A stretch of DNA of 64,000 bases from Morella rubra (taxonomy: Eukaryota > Streptophyta > Magnoliopsida > Fagales > Myricaceae). Positions 1 through 11,751 of the stretch are shown here, in pieces (the stretch's first letter is position 1; every line of letters begins with the position of its first letter). Below the pieces are notes generated by a model. That model ran no database searches. It was not told the origin of the DNA and saw only the letters and a program-made list of their open reading frames with translations. The stretch is from positions 24,880,224-24,944,223 of the forward strand of contig CM025849.1 of assembly GCA_003952965.2 (NCBI GenBank), given 5' to 3'. The position numbers and the translations under genes were made by a program.

Positions 1-879
1 GGTGAGTTTTAACAACAACTATTTCCACTTCAATGGTTCTTAAGAAAAATATTTACATATGCATTATAAAGGATGATCAATTAACACGAGTAATGATCTA
101 GAAAAGGAATCTCAATAAAAAATCTTAAAGGACTTAAAACAAGTTTGAAAACTTTTGATATCATCAAAATCAAGACTGATTGTTTGTAAGAACAACCTTA
201 GACTAACAGGAGTAACATAAACATAGGCTACAATTTTCTAGAGATAGGCTATTAGTAATCCAAGATAGGATCATGTGGTTGCATCTTTGCCATTGATAAT
301 AGGTAGGGTCAACGAGGGCAGGCTTAGCTATGGTTCCATCGATGAACCCGAGCATGATCTTAGCCAAAAGAGCAACAAACATAGCTCGGCTCCAAGCATG
401 GTAGTTTTGCAAGTTTAGGGGTTATGAGACTAGGACAAGACCTAGGTTCTCTCCATGGTGCAAGAAAAGATGATTGGAGCTCTCATCTATATTTTTATGT
501 GGATCGTTTTCTGAAGAATTTTTTGAAGTTGCAGACATGCTTGTGCACTATAGGTGTTTGACAAAAGTCTCAATAGAGCCTTAGAGAGATTGTTGATATG
601 AGGAAGCAATACTCAGGATTCAAAGGGGAGAGGATTCAACATTCTCGCTCTGATACCATGTTAAGAATCGAATATCAACTATCTATGAATCGAGTCTTGT
701 GTATTGGGATTGTGGAACAAGAAGGAGGTAGAGAGGTTGGAGAAGAGCAAATCGCTCTGTGTGTTTTGTATTGCTCAAATGCAATCATTCATCTATACAA
801 GAGACTATGTATATATCTACATAAAAGGAGAAAATGGTTCAACATAAACATGGACTTGGAGAGGTGATAGCTCCTAACA
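1..879 (-). mobile_element. Ty1/Copia fossil: 5' LTR, primer site and gag start
   Basis: Read on the minus strand, the order is LTR (659-879), a primer-binding site matching the initiator-Met tRNA consensus TGGTATCAGAGC (647-658), a leader, then a gag reading region that starts near 538. The gag shows the classic Copia gag signature NYHAWSRAM followed by GFIDGTI and a conserved W...C block (about 203-412). Similarity fades below about 200 and the window edge cuts the element, so pol and the other LTR are not seen. It is a broken fossil. The family is known to make a single Gag-Pol; the assignment to Copia is firm, the lineage is not. Confidence 0.8.
659..879 (-). repeat. Short Copia LTR (221 bp)
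   Basis: The block begins TGTTAAGAATC and ends CTCCTAACA, giving the TG...CA ends with a 5-bp terminal inversion (TGTTA/TAACA). It abuts the primer-binding site complement GCTCTGATACCA, which fixes the inner edge and the minus orientation. The length is typical of short-LTR Copia elements. Confidence 0.75.
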
Positions 880-1305
880 TTTGCAGCAGGTGAGTGTGGT
901 GGAATGGAGCGAAAATAGGGTGCGAGCACAAATCTCTCTCACAACAGAATTTTTTCTTGCCCTTTTCTCTATAAGGAGACCAAGTCTTGCATCTTTTCCA
1001 AATCAGCTCTAGGTTAGCTATTTTCTTTAACTTCGATAACTATTTCCACTATTTGACTTCCCAGTATTTAAGCAAGGTCAAAAACACAAAAAGTAGTTCA
1101 ATAACACTAAAAAAAAAAAAATAGTACCCTTACTACTTGTATCTTTCTCTTATGCCATAAAAAAGAAAACAACTATCAGTGAGAGGCTTTCATTTGATAA
1201 CTGAGGCATTTTATCAAACTAATGCTATGCCAAAGAATCAAACAACTGGTGACAAATACAACTGATTTGCTATTCTCAAAGGAATAGTTGTTCTAACTTT
1301 TTTAT
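880..1305. other. Non-coding; diverged copy of LRR-gene downstream flank
   Basis: No gene is seen. The part at about 1040-1275 (words such as TATTTAAGCAAGG, CAATAACACTAAAA, TATGCC...GATCAAAC) resembles the sequence downstream of LRR pieces at 31.5-31.8 kb and 6.0-6.2 kb. This suggests that a further, lost LRR gene copy once lay here. Confidence 0.45.
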
Positions 1306-2054
1306 TGTTGGGGAAACGGTAACATGTATTGGTTGACCGATTGATGTAAGTGGTTGACTATATCAATGAAAAAAATTGACAAATCAACCCCAAATGGCTA
1401 GAAATGGCTAATTTTCATATGAGGCCTATATAAAACCATCCTAAGCCTCATAAATGCTGCCAAAAAAAAAAAGATCATTTAACATTTACTAAGCTCAAGG
1501 GAGACCAAAAACCTTTTAAATCATATTTTCATTGCATTATCTACTCCATTGAGGAAGTTTGTTTAAGCCAGTTCGTTCTTCCATTTTGTCTACTAAGAGA
1601 GAGATTCTTTTGTATCCTTTCAGTGAGGTTTGATTATTGAAAGGAGTTTAGAGAGTCTTGTTCTGAAACTCGTTCTTGAAGCTTGAAGAGGTGATTCTCA
1701 AGCTCAAGTGTAAGGAAACCATTTCCCTTGGTTGAAGGGAGTTTATTGGAGAAACCTCAAGGCTCGGTAAGGAGATTGAGGGGTGGACGTAGGCAGGTTT
1801 GCAGAACCACCTAAAAATCATTGTGTTTAATTATCATCTCTTAACTCTTACTTTGTGTTAATAGTAACTTACTTTAATATAGATTTTGTCTTTAGGATTG
1901 CATTATCTATTAATTGTGACTAATCTTTTATTGCAATAGACACTCTATCTAGAACTCTTAGTTAGCAAACACATCTTTGAGGGCTTGTTTTGAAAATTTT
2001 TTGAAACCCAATTCACTCCCCCTATTGGGTTGCCTTAATCCTAGGATTTACACA
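1306..2054 (+). repeat. SIRE-like Copia solo LTR
   Basis: It starts TGTTGGGGAAACGG and ends close to GGATTTACACA. A TATA-type box (CTATATAAAA, about 1426-1435) lies inside. The end segment (CCAATTCACTCCCCC...GGGTTGCCTTAATCC) is the reverse complement of the start of the LTR block at 26124, and the middle also matches that block in inverted orientation. No primer site or coding region follows, so it is read as a solo LTR. The exact right edge is uncertain by a few bases. Confidence 0.65.
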
Positions 2055-2732
2055 CACTAGCCCAAACTCATGCGAAGTGAAGGAGATCTTTTCTCCACTA
2101 CCAGGATCCCAAACTCGGGGGCTCATAGCCTAGGACTTGTGGAGCTCCAAGGTTGGAATGGTCGGCCCATCCTATTTTCTCCACTAAAATTGGTCAGAGC
2201 CTGGACAGGGTAGTTTAGCCCAAGTTCCATAAGAAATCCATCGGATATGGCAACTTCTTCAAATCTCAGAGAAAGAGAAAAACCCTGAGGGAACGTTCAG
2301 GATGTGTCGAGCATGAGGACGAGTTGGGCCTCATGGAACATTCTCCCAACCTCTATCTTAGTGCCAAAGAGAATGGGGGGCTATTGAAGGGAATGAAATT
2401 TTCAGCCCACTTGACAAACTCGGCCCAATACACCCAAATAGGGCCTAGTGGGGAAAAGCCCCAAAAGTGGCTGTCCCACTCAGTCAAAAAGATCTCCTGG
2501 TCTGCAAAGGAACTTTCCTCCATTGGTGTCCTGTCAGCCACTTCTGTATGTGGCAAGGGAAAATGTGATACATCCTTTTAGCCATTATAGAGTGTGCAGA
2601 ACAACACTCCTATAAAAGCTCTTTGGTACGCATTCCATAGACACAAAAAAATTTAAGGATTTTTCTCTCCCCCTGAATAATCTCATGTGATCTTTGACTT
2701 GAGTATCAGAGGTTGACCTCACGGGGATGCTC

Positions 2733-2734
<2 letters not shown>
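2055..2734. other. Probable degraded LTR or leader sequence
   Basis: No convincing gene; the overlapping sense and antisense short ORFs at 2324-2581 have no recognisable domain. A TATA-like CTATAAAAGC sits near 2610 and the composition resembles a retrotransposon LTR, but no matching partner was found in the window. Confidence 0.3.
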
Positions 2735-2785
<51 letters not shown>

Positions 2786-2786
2786 T
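2735..2786. repeat. Compound microsatellite (CT)n(CA)n
   Basis: About 18 CT units run directly into about 8 CA units. The Glu-Arg repeat ORF on the other strand is only the translation of this microsatellite. Confidence 0.95.
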
Positions 2787-3754
2787 CATTTTGTAGGTTT
2801 CCACACCTAGGTTTGAAGGGTGAGCAATACTTATCGATTGGGCCAAATTTTCTTGACTCGATCATTGTAGATATTTAGCTAAGTTGGGGCAACTGGAGTA
2901 CAACATGTTGAGAAAGATAACAACAAAGAAGCACAACAGAATAATTCTTCACTTTAGATACAAGCAAATAGAGCGGAATCTCTAGAATTATATGTGCTGA
3001 AATTAATCTATAAGTATCAATCACGTCAAACCATAAGATCGAACACATACACTTTTTATGTGGAGAACTTCCCTGGTGTGAGGAAGAAAAATCATGAGAC
3101 CTAGTCTAGTCAAAATTGCCACTATCAATGAATAATAGGTATACAATGTCTTCTCTAGTCACAACTAGAAGTTACAATACATATCTCTTTAGGATGACAT
3201 CAATCTTGGCAAATACAACGAGACGTAGAGAGAATATACCAAACTCCCGGTTACTATTCACGACACGAACCCTAGTTCTCGAGCTCTAAATCTGATCTCC
3301 ACCGTTTAGATTATAGCTCCTTGTGCGATGAACCTTCCCTTCAAATTGTAGCTCGATCGCACCACAGATGAAGCGAGATTGAAGCTTTGATGAAACCTAG
3401 GCGTGAATGACAAAAAAAGCCTTCTTTTTCTATGACTTCTTTCTCATATGTTTGGTCAAGTAGTTTTGTTACATGTGCTTTGTTTCTAACTCGGCTTGAT
3501 GTTTCTACTTCGTATTTTCTTGAATGTAAGTTGATTGGCCATTGGCATGTGTATCCTATGCATTAAGCCCTACACGATGGCTAATGGAGTTTAAGGTTCC
3601 ATTTGTTTGCTTGTAAAACTATTGTTTTACAAAAAAACGGTCAAAAACCTTTTTCCTTTTAGTGTTTGGCTATTCTTTTAAAATATTTTTAAGAAAATAT
3701 TTTTTATGTTTGACATACTTAATGATTTACGTATTAATAAAAAGGCTTAATTAT
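2787..3754. other. Degraded repeat DNA, no gene seen
   Basis: The stretch from about 2906 (TGTTGAGAAAG...) has the look of a minus-oriented Copia LTR, including a GTGGAGAACTTCCC block near 3060, but it has no partner here. The part from about 3600 is AT-rich and resembles MITE sequence. Neither part could be delimited. Confidence 0.3.
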
Positions 3755-5285
3755 CGTACAAGTTTGTGATTTACACTTTTCACATTTTAGTCTCTGAGGT
3801 ATCGATTTCAACCGTTGAGTCCCTAAGGTGAGTTTTTGAGAAAAAAATTTTCCCGTCCAATTGTGTTAGCCAACAGACGAAATGGTGCTCACATGGATTT
3901 TAAATATCATCTCAGCACCAATCGTAGGCTGCCGCGTGGCATGAAATTTTTTTTCTCAAAATTTTAATATTTTAGTGTCATACCCCGAGCTTTTGTTTAA
4001 CATTACATGCATTTGTCTGTGAACTACATGTTTGGGTTTAGTAGTGCATTAGTGGATAAGTGTATTGATTTCATGGTGATTTGGAGATAAATTAGTACTT
4101 GATGCATTAATTTCAAAACCTTGATTAGGGCCTGATTAAGTGAGAATTGGAGTTCACAAGTGACTAAGCTTTTATTCAGGATGTTGAGGTGCACGTTTTG
4201 TAATGTATAGGCATTGACATGAGACATGCATACTTAACTTGTACTTTGAAGTCATGACAGTACTATGCACAAAGGATGTGTACCACAGTTGTGGCATTCT
4301 GGCCTCTTCGTCGTACGCGGAAAGATCCTAAATAAGGATACCGTGTTCTACTCTAGGAGTAATGCCGAATAATACAGGCCATATTCTACTCTGGGAGTAG
4401 TGTCGCACAATTTGGAGGTCGCATATATCACCCTAGCCTAGTGATTCACTCTAGGAGTGAGACCGTATTTTACTATGGAGTAGTGCCCACAATACGAGAG
4501 TAATGTTGAAGGAAAGAGGTTGAAATTTGAAAAGATCATTTTTTAAAGAATTGAGTCTTTTCCTTTATTTTCATCTTTGTTATGTTATTGAATTGATGAA
4601 CGGTTTCTTCAATGTCTTTTTCATGTTATCTGCTATCTGTTGTACTAACCACTGGCTTTACTGAGTCTTTGGACTCACTCGTTAATTGTTGTATCTTTAA
4701 CAGATGTCTGAGATTTACCAGGGTGAGTTTACTAAAGAAATAAGTCACAATCCTTTTGTTTTGGAGCTGAAATTTGGCATCTGGGTGACTATGAACTTGG
4801 AGGTGGTAGTATAAGGAAGAGACATCACTAGAGTATCCCAAATCTAGATGATGATCTTGGCCAGACTGTGGCTAGCGGAGTGATACGAAGAAGAGAATTA
4901 GGGTTTCTCCAGTCTTATGTGTCGTAGTAGTTAGTTTTTGGTTGTAGTTTTCTTTATACGCTTTTGTAGTATGTATGAAGGAAGTTTGGTACTCTTTTGT
5001 TTTTACTATTGTATGAATAAAAGAGCCTATCATGTTTATTACTTAGAAAAGTTGTTGCTTTAATGATCCATCCGCTAATCGTAACCTCAGTTTAACAGCA
5101 GCGTTCATTACTATAAGACAGTGCTAGAGGTCTTCACGGTCCGAGCTTTTACATTTAATCCCTAAGGTACTGATTTCAACATTAAGGTCCATGAGGCACA
5201 CTTTTACGATAAAATTAGTGCTCGCAGTTCAATTGTCGTCAGCCAACTAATAGAGTTGTAAGCCCTCATGTATGGCTAATGGAGT
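3755..5285. repeat. MITE-like repeat split by a solo LTR
   Basis: The left part (3755-3975) and right part (5154-5285) read as one non-coding repeat once the LTR at 3976-5153 is set aside; TTTTAGTCTCTGAGGT on the left is echoed by the AATCCCTAAGGT block just right of the LTR. A related text occurs near 53161-53340. No terminal repeats could be fixed, so the class is uncertain. Confidence 0.4.
3976..5153 (+). repeat. Tekay-like Ty3/Gypsy solo LTR, short form
   Basis: It starts TGTCATACCCCGAG and ends GAGCTTTTACA. The flanks TTTAG (3971-3975) and TTTAA (5154-5158) look like a slightly decayed 5-bp target duplication, so this is one insertion event. It contains a short tandem motif, CTACTCTAGGAGTAATGCC and variants, at about 4340-4500. 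The same LTR recurs at 19130-21436, where it is about 1.1 kb longer in the middle. No internal coding region is attached. Confidence 0.8.
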
Positions 5286-6299
5286 CAATTAGATTCAAAA
5301 AGTTAAATAGCAGAGCCGAATTCAATGAATTTATTGTATATATATATTGTTATATTAGCATTGTGAGCTAAAGTGCACAAGACATTTAGGGGGTTCTAAC
5401 ATTAATACGTCTCAATCCACGACAATTAGTTGGGGAGAGAGTGGATAAAACTTAGCTTTTCTCTAACATTCACCATTGGCATTGCCCTCTTTAGTCTTTG
5501 CTATAGTGGAATTGTTGTGAGCCATTTGACTTGGAGGTGGATTTGAACATTGTTGATCCAATGAGGAAATTTGGGATAATATTGGTAATGTATTATTCAA
5601 CAGTTTCATGTAATGGAAAAAAAGTTTGCTAAAGCTTTGTTTGAACAGAGCATTGGATTTACTAGAAAAAAAGATAAAGAAAGTACTTCTTCGCAATTTC
5701 TCCAAAAACAATTTGCTTTTTGATTTTTCCATGCATGCTGATGTTTTTCCATGTTGTTAATTGGTTTAGTTGCTCTTATCCAAGGTCAACTAGAGCAGAG
5801 AATAAATGTTACCATTTTTCTTGGGTAAGTATTTTTATTGAATATAAACAGAAAATAAATGGGAAATCACCTAATTCAAGATCATGCAAGTGTAAATTAC
5901 CAGCTTATATCAACATTGTTCTTCACTTGTACCATTTCCCCGCAACCTTTGTTCTTTTTAGTCTTAATCACTGTTTGATTGTTTTGAGAATCCCCTACCC
6001 CATCTCTGTACCTTCTTTTCTTTCAAGAAAATAAATAAAACACTCTTACTTTTATTATCTCCCCAACCAGCCTTTTGTAGTACTGCTATGCTGTATGATC
6101 AAACAACTGCTGCATCAAGCTACTGGAGTCAAACACAACGGATTTTCATCAAGCTATTGGAGTCAAATACAACGGATTTTCTTAGTACTATTAACAGAGA
6201 ATTCGTAGATTGAAAAACCAAAATGGAAATTAATAGCCATGAGAGAGACAAACAGAGAGTCTTCCCAAACTTGAATCGGGGGAGAGAAAAATGGAGGCT
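5286..6299. other. Intergenic; downstream flank of LRR piece A-3'
   Basis: The region at about 6010-6299 (GATCAAACAACTGCTGCATC, ACGGATTTTCTTAGTACTATTAAC) matches the downstream flank of LRR copy E at 31760-31930. The minus-strand 89-codon ORF at 5463-5732 has no recognisable domain and is not called as a gene. Nothing else was recognised. Confidence 0.5.
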
Positions 6300-6700
6300 C
6301 TAAGATAGATGCCCCTCCATCCCAAGAGACACAAAAAGATCATGAATTTGTAAGTCTTCTATGCAATCTATGAAAAGACACAGCAATTTCACATAGATTC
6401 TATCTTTTAAATCATCTAGGAATTTGAAATATGCAAATCTCCAACCTTTGTTGACAGCTAGAGGACCACAAACCCCCCAAAATCCAGTAACAAAGCCAAG
6501 CACCACGCTTATATGAAGCCATGGGACTGCAAGTCTGTTTTCATCATCATGAATGTCCTTGTCACCCTTATTGCCAGTAATATGGGGGCATTGATTTGGA
6601 AGTGGTGGGCCACAAGTCCCAGATTACCCTCATAATTAGAGCCATTGAAACTCTAGGAGCTGAGTGCTTGATGGTATTGGTCTGTGTAGTTTATTGCCAA
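6300..6700 (-). pseudogene. LRR receptor-like protein, 3' end only (piece A-3')
   Basis: This is the C-terminal end of a plant receptor-like protein: the last LRR and its cap (about 6520-6700, text equivalent to STQL..F..YEGN.GL), then a transmembrane helix with GFVTGFWGVCGPLAV, a basic WRFAYFKFLDDL stretch and a tail ending GMEGHLS at 6300. The helix-to-stop part is open (6300-6506), but the LRR end lies in other frames, so it is broken. It stops abruptly at 6700, where an LTR begins. Its sequence and flank are closest to copy E (31934-33838). The family acts as plasma-membrane peptide or elicitor receptors without a kinase; the ligand cannot be inferred. Confidence 0.85.
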
Positions 6701-9700
6701 TGTAAGGGTTTATATGCAATAAATAATGCATGTCTTGCATAAATCATGAATGAACATTGATGCTTGCATATGCATGAGACAATATACTTGATCTTGAAAA
6801 ACATTTCTTGCTTGAAAATATTTCAGAAAACCTTTCTTTCTTGATTTGCTACTTATCACGCTCCATTTACCCTGAAGTCAGGGTTGTGCGTTCCTTTCAA
6901 ACTATTCCCTTTCCCTTGGGAACATGTCATTTGGTTGAGCTAGCCCTTGTTGTGGCCCCAGGCCTGATGGCTAGACTCAACCTTTGGAGGTTCACACCTT
7001 CTTGCAAGCATCCTTCGGTGTGATTGCACATACCTCGGGAACTACCCATCCTTCTCTCATTCGTCCTTCGAAGTGGGTGCCCCTTAGGAATCATCCATCC
7101 TTCTCGCATTCGTCCTTCGGAGTGGATGTCCTATCTTATTGGTACGGTACCGACCATCTTATTTAGTCCTTTAACTTGACTTGTGATAACATACTTATCA
7201 TTTTTCATTTGCACAAAGAAACTTATGCAAATGCTCATGTCATGTCATGCTTGATAATGCCATGCTTGATAATGAGAAATCATAATACTCCTCATGCTTT
7301 CATTTGCACAAAAATTTCTTTTTCATTCAAGAAAATCATGCAAATGCTCGTGTCATGCCATGCTTGATATGCTTATTCATAAATATTTTTCATGCTGTGT
7401 ATCATTCCAGTTTTCGGAAAAACGTAAGTTTCTACTTACAAATTCCACTTACCTCGTCCACTTGAGCGAATGGCAGCACCTTGCCTACAATTGATTCATA
7501 CTAAAGTTATTCATAGGCTTACTAAATGTATAGAGTAGTCACTCAATTATTCACAACTCATCATACAAAATCACCACCCATTTGTTTGACTTATCAATGG
7601 TGACCCTATAATGCAAATGTTATTCTAAGGATGCCGAAGCCATAAGAATTGGATTCTAAACTGATCCTTACACAAATTTTCATAACATATCAAAATTTAA
7701 GTAATTTGAAGCTCATTTGCTACTCAAAACCTTCACCCGAAAATACAAGCTGCTGAGGACGTCCAAGCGGGCAGCCCGACGTCTCCAACTTAAAAATTCA
7801 TAACTTCAAAAATCATGGCTCCAAATTACATGAAATTTATTCTGAAATATTCAGCTTTCATAGGTCAAGATTGGGGGTAAAATTCACAACAGCAGGATTT
7901 ACTATACATTTTCACAAACACTTCTTATTAGGCGAAAATCCTACAACAACGCTGTTGCTGATTCCAGCTCGGCCCTCCATTTTTAAAATACTACAACTCA
8001 TTCATTTTACCTCTAAATCACAAGAAATTTATCTTAAAATATTCCTCTTCCTTAAACTTAAAATTCAAGACCAACCTCGTAAAATTTGGACTTAAAATGA
8101 TCCCTCAAAAGGTATTCGAAATGAGCTAACATTCCGGACGTGCAAGGCTGCTGGCAGCTTGACGTCCGGGCCTTGAACAACACATATCTCACTCGATAGT
8201 TATCGAAATCATCCAAGGTATGGCTTAAAATCTTCCTATTTCCTAGGCCTACGATCTAGGATCCTCTTAAGATCAAAGATAAGCACAATTGCATCAGAAC
8301 ACACTCCAGTTCGAGCCTTGAAATCTGCAGAGATTAAATTTCAGCAACAGCAATGATCTTCTCAACCTTCCAAACCTCCAACAACCAAAACCCTAATCTC
8401 TTCATGTCACAACCAACATCCAAGGCTAATTTAACATCTCATAACAGCAACCATTCTCTCACATTCTTCCCACTTTAACAACTCCAATTCAAAGTTTACA
8501 ACAAAAATCATGATTCCATCTTCATCAAGCTAAAACTATTGCATTTACCCATATCTTTTGGGCTTTTTATCAAACACCTAGGGTGCATTATTGATCCTCT
8601 TGCATATTTTTTCAGATCTGAACATATATCTAACACTTAGGGCTTGGTGGTTCTCAACAAGACTAACATGCATAAACCTAATACATCAAACCAATAAATT
8701 CGGCCATACATGCTCAAAATAGATTTCAATCCTCTCTTAGGCCTTTTATCAAACACTTAGAGCACATAAACGATTTCTCTTGAACCCTTATTTCAGATCT
8801 AGCCATATTTCCCCATGTTTTCATGTAAAATCTATACTACCCTTAAATACTTGCAAGATCTACACTATCTTCAAAGAAAGCATGTATAGATCTACACTAA
8901 ACACCCATGAACACAAGGAGAAAACAACCTAGACAACTACCATCAAAACAACAACCAACCATCAAAAGAAAACAAGAAGAAAATGGGAGAGATGCGTAGT
9001 GTTATTTTCGGCCAGCAAGAGATTTTTTTTTTTTTTTTTTTTCATAGCAAGGGCCAGATTTTTACCTTTGTTTTCTCCTCTTTCTCCTTCTTCTTCTCCT
9101 TCTCCTTTTCTTCTTTTCTTCTTCTTCTTCCTTCTCCTTTCTTCTTCTCGTTGGGTGTTTTAGGGCAAGTGAAAGGTGCGGTTTTTGGGCAAGGAAAAAT
9201 GAGAAATGCGGCAAGAGAGGGGGGGGGGGGGTTTAGGCGTGAATTGCTTTGGGGGGGAAGACAAGGCTGCCCTTTTTTTCTTTCACGTGATTCCTCCTCT
9301 TTCACTTTTCTTCCTTTTTTTTTTTTTCTTTTATTTCCAACTACCATATAAATTACCCCAATCATGCCTTCCCATTTTAAATTCTAAGTCTCACACATTT
9401 TCAAGGTTAAAGCCCTAATTAAATTCTTCCAAATATTGTAACTTAGGGACATATTCCATTAATTAAAATAATTAGCCTAATTAATCTCAATTACTCAAAT
9501 TTTAACAATTGCAAATAACATAACATTTAAACCTAGCTTAAAACTCATAAAAACGCTAGGGGAAAATTCCACCTAGACATAACTTTAGATTAATCTCCCC
9601 ATACATGCCTCTTCGAAAATTAAAGTAATAATAATAATTAGAGCAATACACACTTAGGGAGTCATAATTCTTTACAATGATAGAAATAAGGTCGGGGTCT

Positions 9701-9704
9701 CACA
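6701..9704 (-). mobile_element. Ty3/Gypsy (Tekay-like) solo LTR, about 3 kb
   Basis: On the minus strand it starts TGTGAGACCCCGACC (ending at 9704) and ends ...AACCCTTACA (at 6701). A TATA-like TTTATATGG lies near 9340-9352, followed by a long polypyrimidine leader (9005-9340, plus strand T/C-rich), which alone produces the low-complexity ORFs there. Internal duplications are visible at about 7040-7125 (CATCCTTCTC.CATTCGTCCTTCG twice) and 7195-7365. The left flank is LRR gene sequence and the right flank is Gypsy gag sequence, with no shared target duplication, so it probably sits at a recombination junction. It is a fossil with no coding part. Confidence 0.65.
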
Positions 9705-10877
9705 TTCCATCCAAGGGATCTCTTTAGTCTCTAAAGTTTCAGCACCAAAATTTTTTTAGCAACAGAAAAGGCATCCCCTCAACTCCCAAAGAATGAAGGA
9801 GGAAAAAGCTCAAATCACCAAAATCCTAATGCTCGTAAGTGTTTCAAATGCCAAGGATTTGGTCATATTGCTTATGATTGTCCAAACCGCAAAGTGATGA
9901 CTCTTATTGAAGAAGAATGAATGGACAAAGGCAATGAAGAAGAACCAATAGAGAAAGATGTAGAAGACAAGGAAGATAAAGATGTCACTTATGCTGACAT
10001 TAGATAATCACTTGTTGTTCAAAGAAGTTTGAGTTCAGTCCATGAAGATTGTGACGAATGGCTGCGGACAAACATCTTTCAAACAAGATGCACTTCCCAT
10101 GGCAAAGTTTGTGACATTATCATTGATGGTGGAAGTTGTGAGAATGTGGTGGCTGAAGACATGGTGAAAAAGCTGAAACTTAAGACGCAACCTCATCCTC
10201 AACCTTACAAGCTTACGTGGTTTCGAAAAGGAAACGAGGTGAAGGTAAATAAATGCACTCTTGTTCAATTTTCTATTTGGCAAGAATTATAAAGATGAAG
10301 TATTATGTGATGTTGTGCCTATGGATGCTTGCCATTTACTTCTTGGTAGACCATGGCAATATGATAGAAAAGTTATTCATGATGGTTTCAAGAATACTTA
10401 TGATTTTGTCAAAGATGGAGTAAGGATCATTTTGGGTCCTTTGCGTTTGGAGAGATCTCCCAAACCTTATAAAGGAGAGGGAAATAATTTACTCTCTATA
10501 TTTGATGTTGGGAAGGAGTTGGTGTGTTCTAACGAAGTTTGTGCTCTTGTGGTGATAAAAGAAAACAAAGAATTAAATGAACCACCTTTTACTATGCAAT
10601 CTCTTCTTGAGGAATTCCTTGATGTCATTCCCGAAGAAATTCCATATGGTCTCCCTCCCATGAGAGACATTCAACATTGCATTGATCTTGTACCGGGTTC
10701 CATCATTCTAAACAAAGCAGCCTATAGGATGAGTCCTAAGGAGAATGAAGAATTGCAAAGGCAAGTTGGGGAGCTTTTGGCTAAAGGCTTGGTGAAAGAA
10801 AGCAAGAGTCCTTATGAATCATGTCTTCAAATCTTTTATTGGGCATTTTATTGTTGTCTACTTTAATGATATCTTGG

Positions 10878-11332
10878 GGGATAAAATCATAGTTAGCCCC
10901 ATAAGTATGAGCAAAAATCAAATTGGTACCCCTAATTATCAATTTGGCGATTTGAGACCCATAACTTTTGAAAATCATCAATTCTAGCCCCCGTCTAAAT
11001 TAGCGTTAAATCTGAAAATCATGCAAAATGACCAAAATGCCCTCCAAGACTAAATTTTAAAAATAAAAAAAAATAAAAATTTAAGAAATAAATTAAAAAT
11101 AAATAATTATTGAAATAAAGTTTCAATAGTTTTATTTAAAAAATATTACTTTTTAAAAAAAAATTATTTTTTTAGTAATTTTATCTTGGAGGGGCATTTT
11201 AACTCCCAATTTAAACGGGGGGCTAGAATTGATGATTTTAAAAAGTTATGGGTCTTAAATCGCCGAATTGATAATTAGGGGTACCTATTTGATTTTTGCT
11301 CATATTTATGGGGCTAACTATGACTTTATCCC
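10878..11332. mobile_element. MULE-type MITE with long terminal inverted repeats
   Basis: The 455-bp element begins GGGATAAAATCATAGTTAG and ends CTAACTATGACTTTATCCC. The two arms are near-identical inverted copies for roughly 120-130 bp each, and the middle is very AT-rich (about 11040-11190). It is flanked by a perfect 9-bp direct repeat, ATATCTTGG (10869-10877 and 11333-11341), which is the target duplication size of Mutator-like elements. It has no coding capacity and could fold into one long hairpin. It sits within the Gypsy RT, so it arrived later than that element. Confidence 0.92.
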
Positions 11333-11751
11333 ATATCTTGGTGTATAGCAAGCATAAGCAACACTTGGAACATCTTCGGCAAGTGTTCACAACTTTACGG
11401 GAACAAAAGATGTTTGCTAATTTGAAGAAATGTCATTTCTTTACGGAGAGCCTTATCTTTTTAGGCTATGTGGTATCTAGCGAAGGGATAAAGGTGGATC
11501 CTAGCAAGATTGAAGCTATAACAACTTGGCCTATACCAAGGTCGATTCATGATATTTGAAGCTTTCATGGTCTTGCATCTTTTTATCGAAGATTCATCAA
11601 AGGATTCAGTTCTATCATTGCACCCATCACCGAGTGCTTGAAGGGAGTATTTTCAAATGGACAAGTGAAGTTGAGAAGAGTTTTTAAGATATCATAAAGA
11701 AGAAGATGAAGAGCAAGCCTCAAGGTCGAGTCTTTTCCAACTGAGGGAGCA

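Noticed and set aside
3560-5288. Words resembling AGCCCT.CA.G.ATGGCTAATGGAGT on both sides as a long target duplication
   Set aside because: The match is imperfect and about 25 bp, much longer than known target duplications; probably part of the repeat itself.
5463-5732. 89-codon minus-strand ORF with a basic N-terminus
   Set aside because: No recognisable family and no promoter signal; short ORFs of this length are expected by chance in this DNA.
8983-9418. Overlapping sense and antisense ORFs of 70-122 codons
   Set aside because: They are Phe/Leu/Ser or Lys/Glu/Arg runs produced by a polypyrimidine leader inside the LTR, with no domain.
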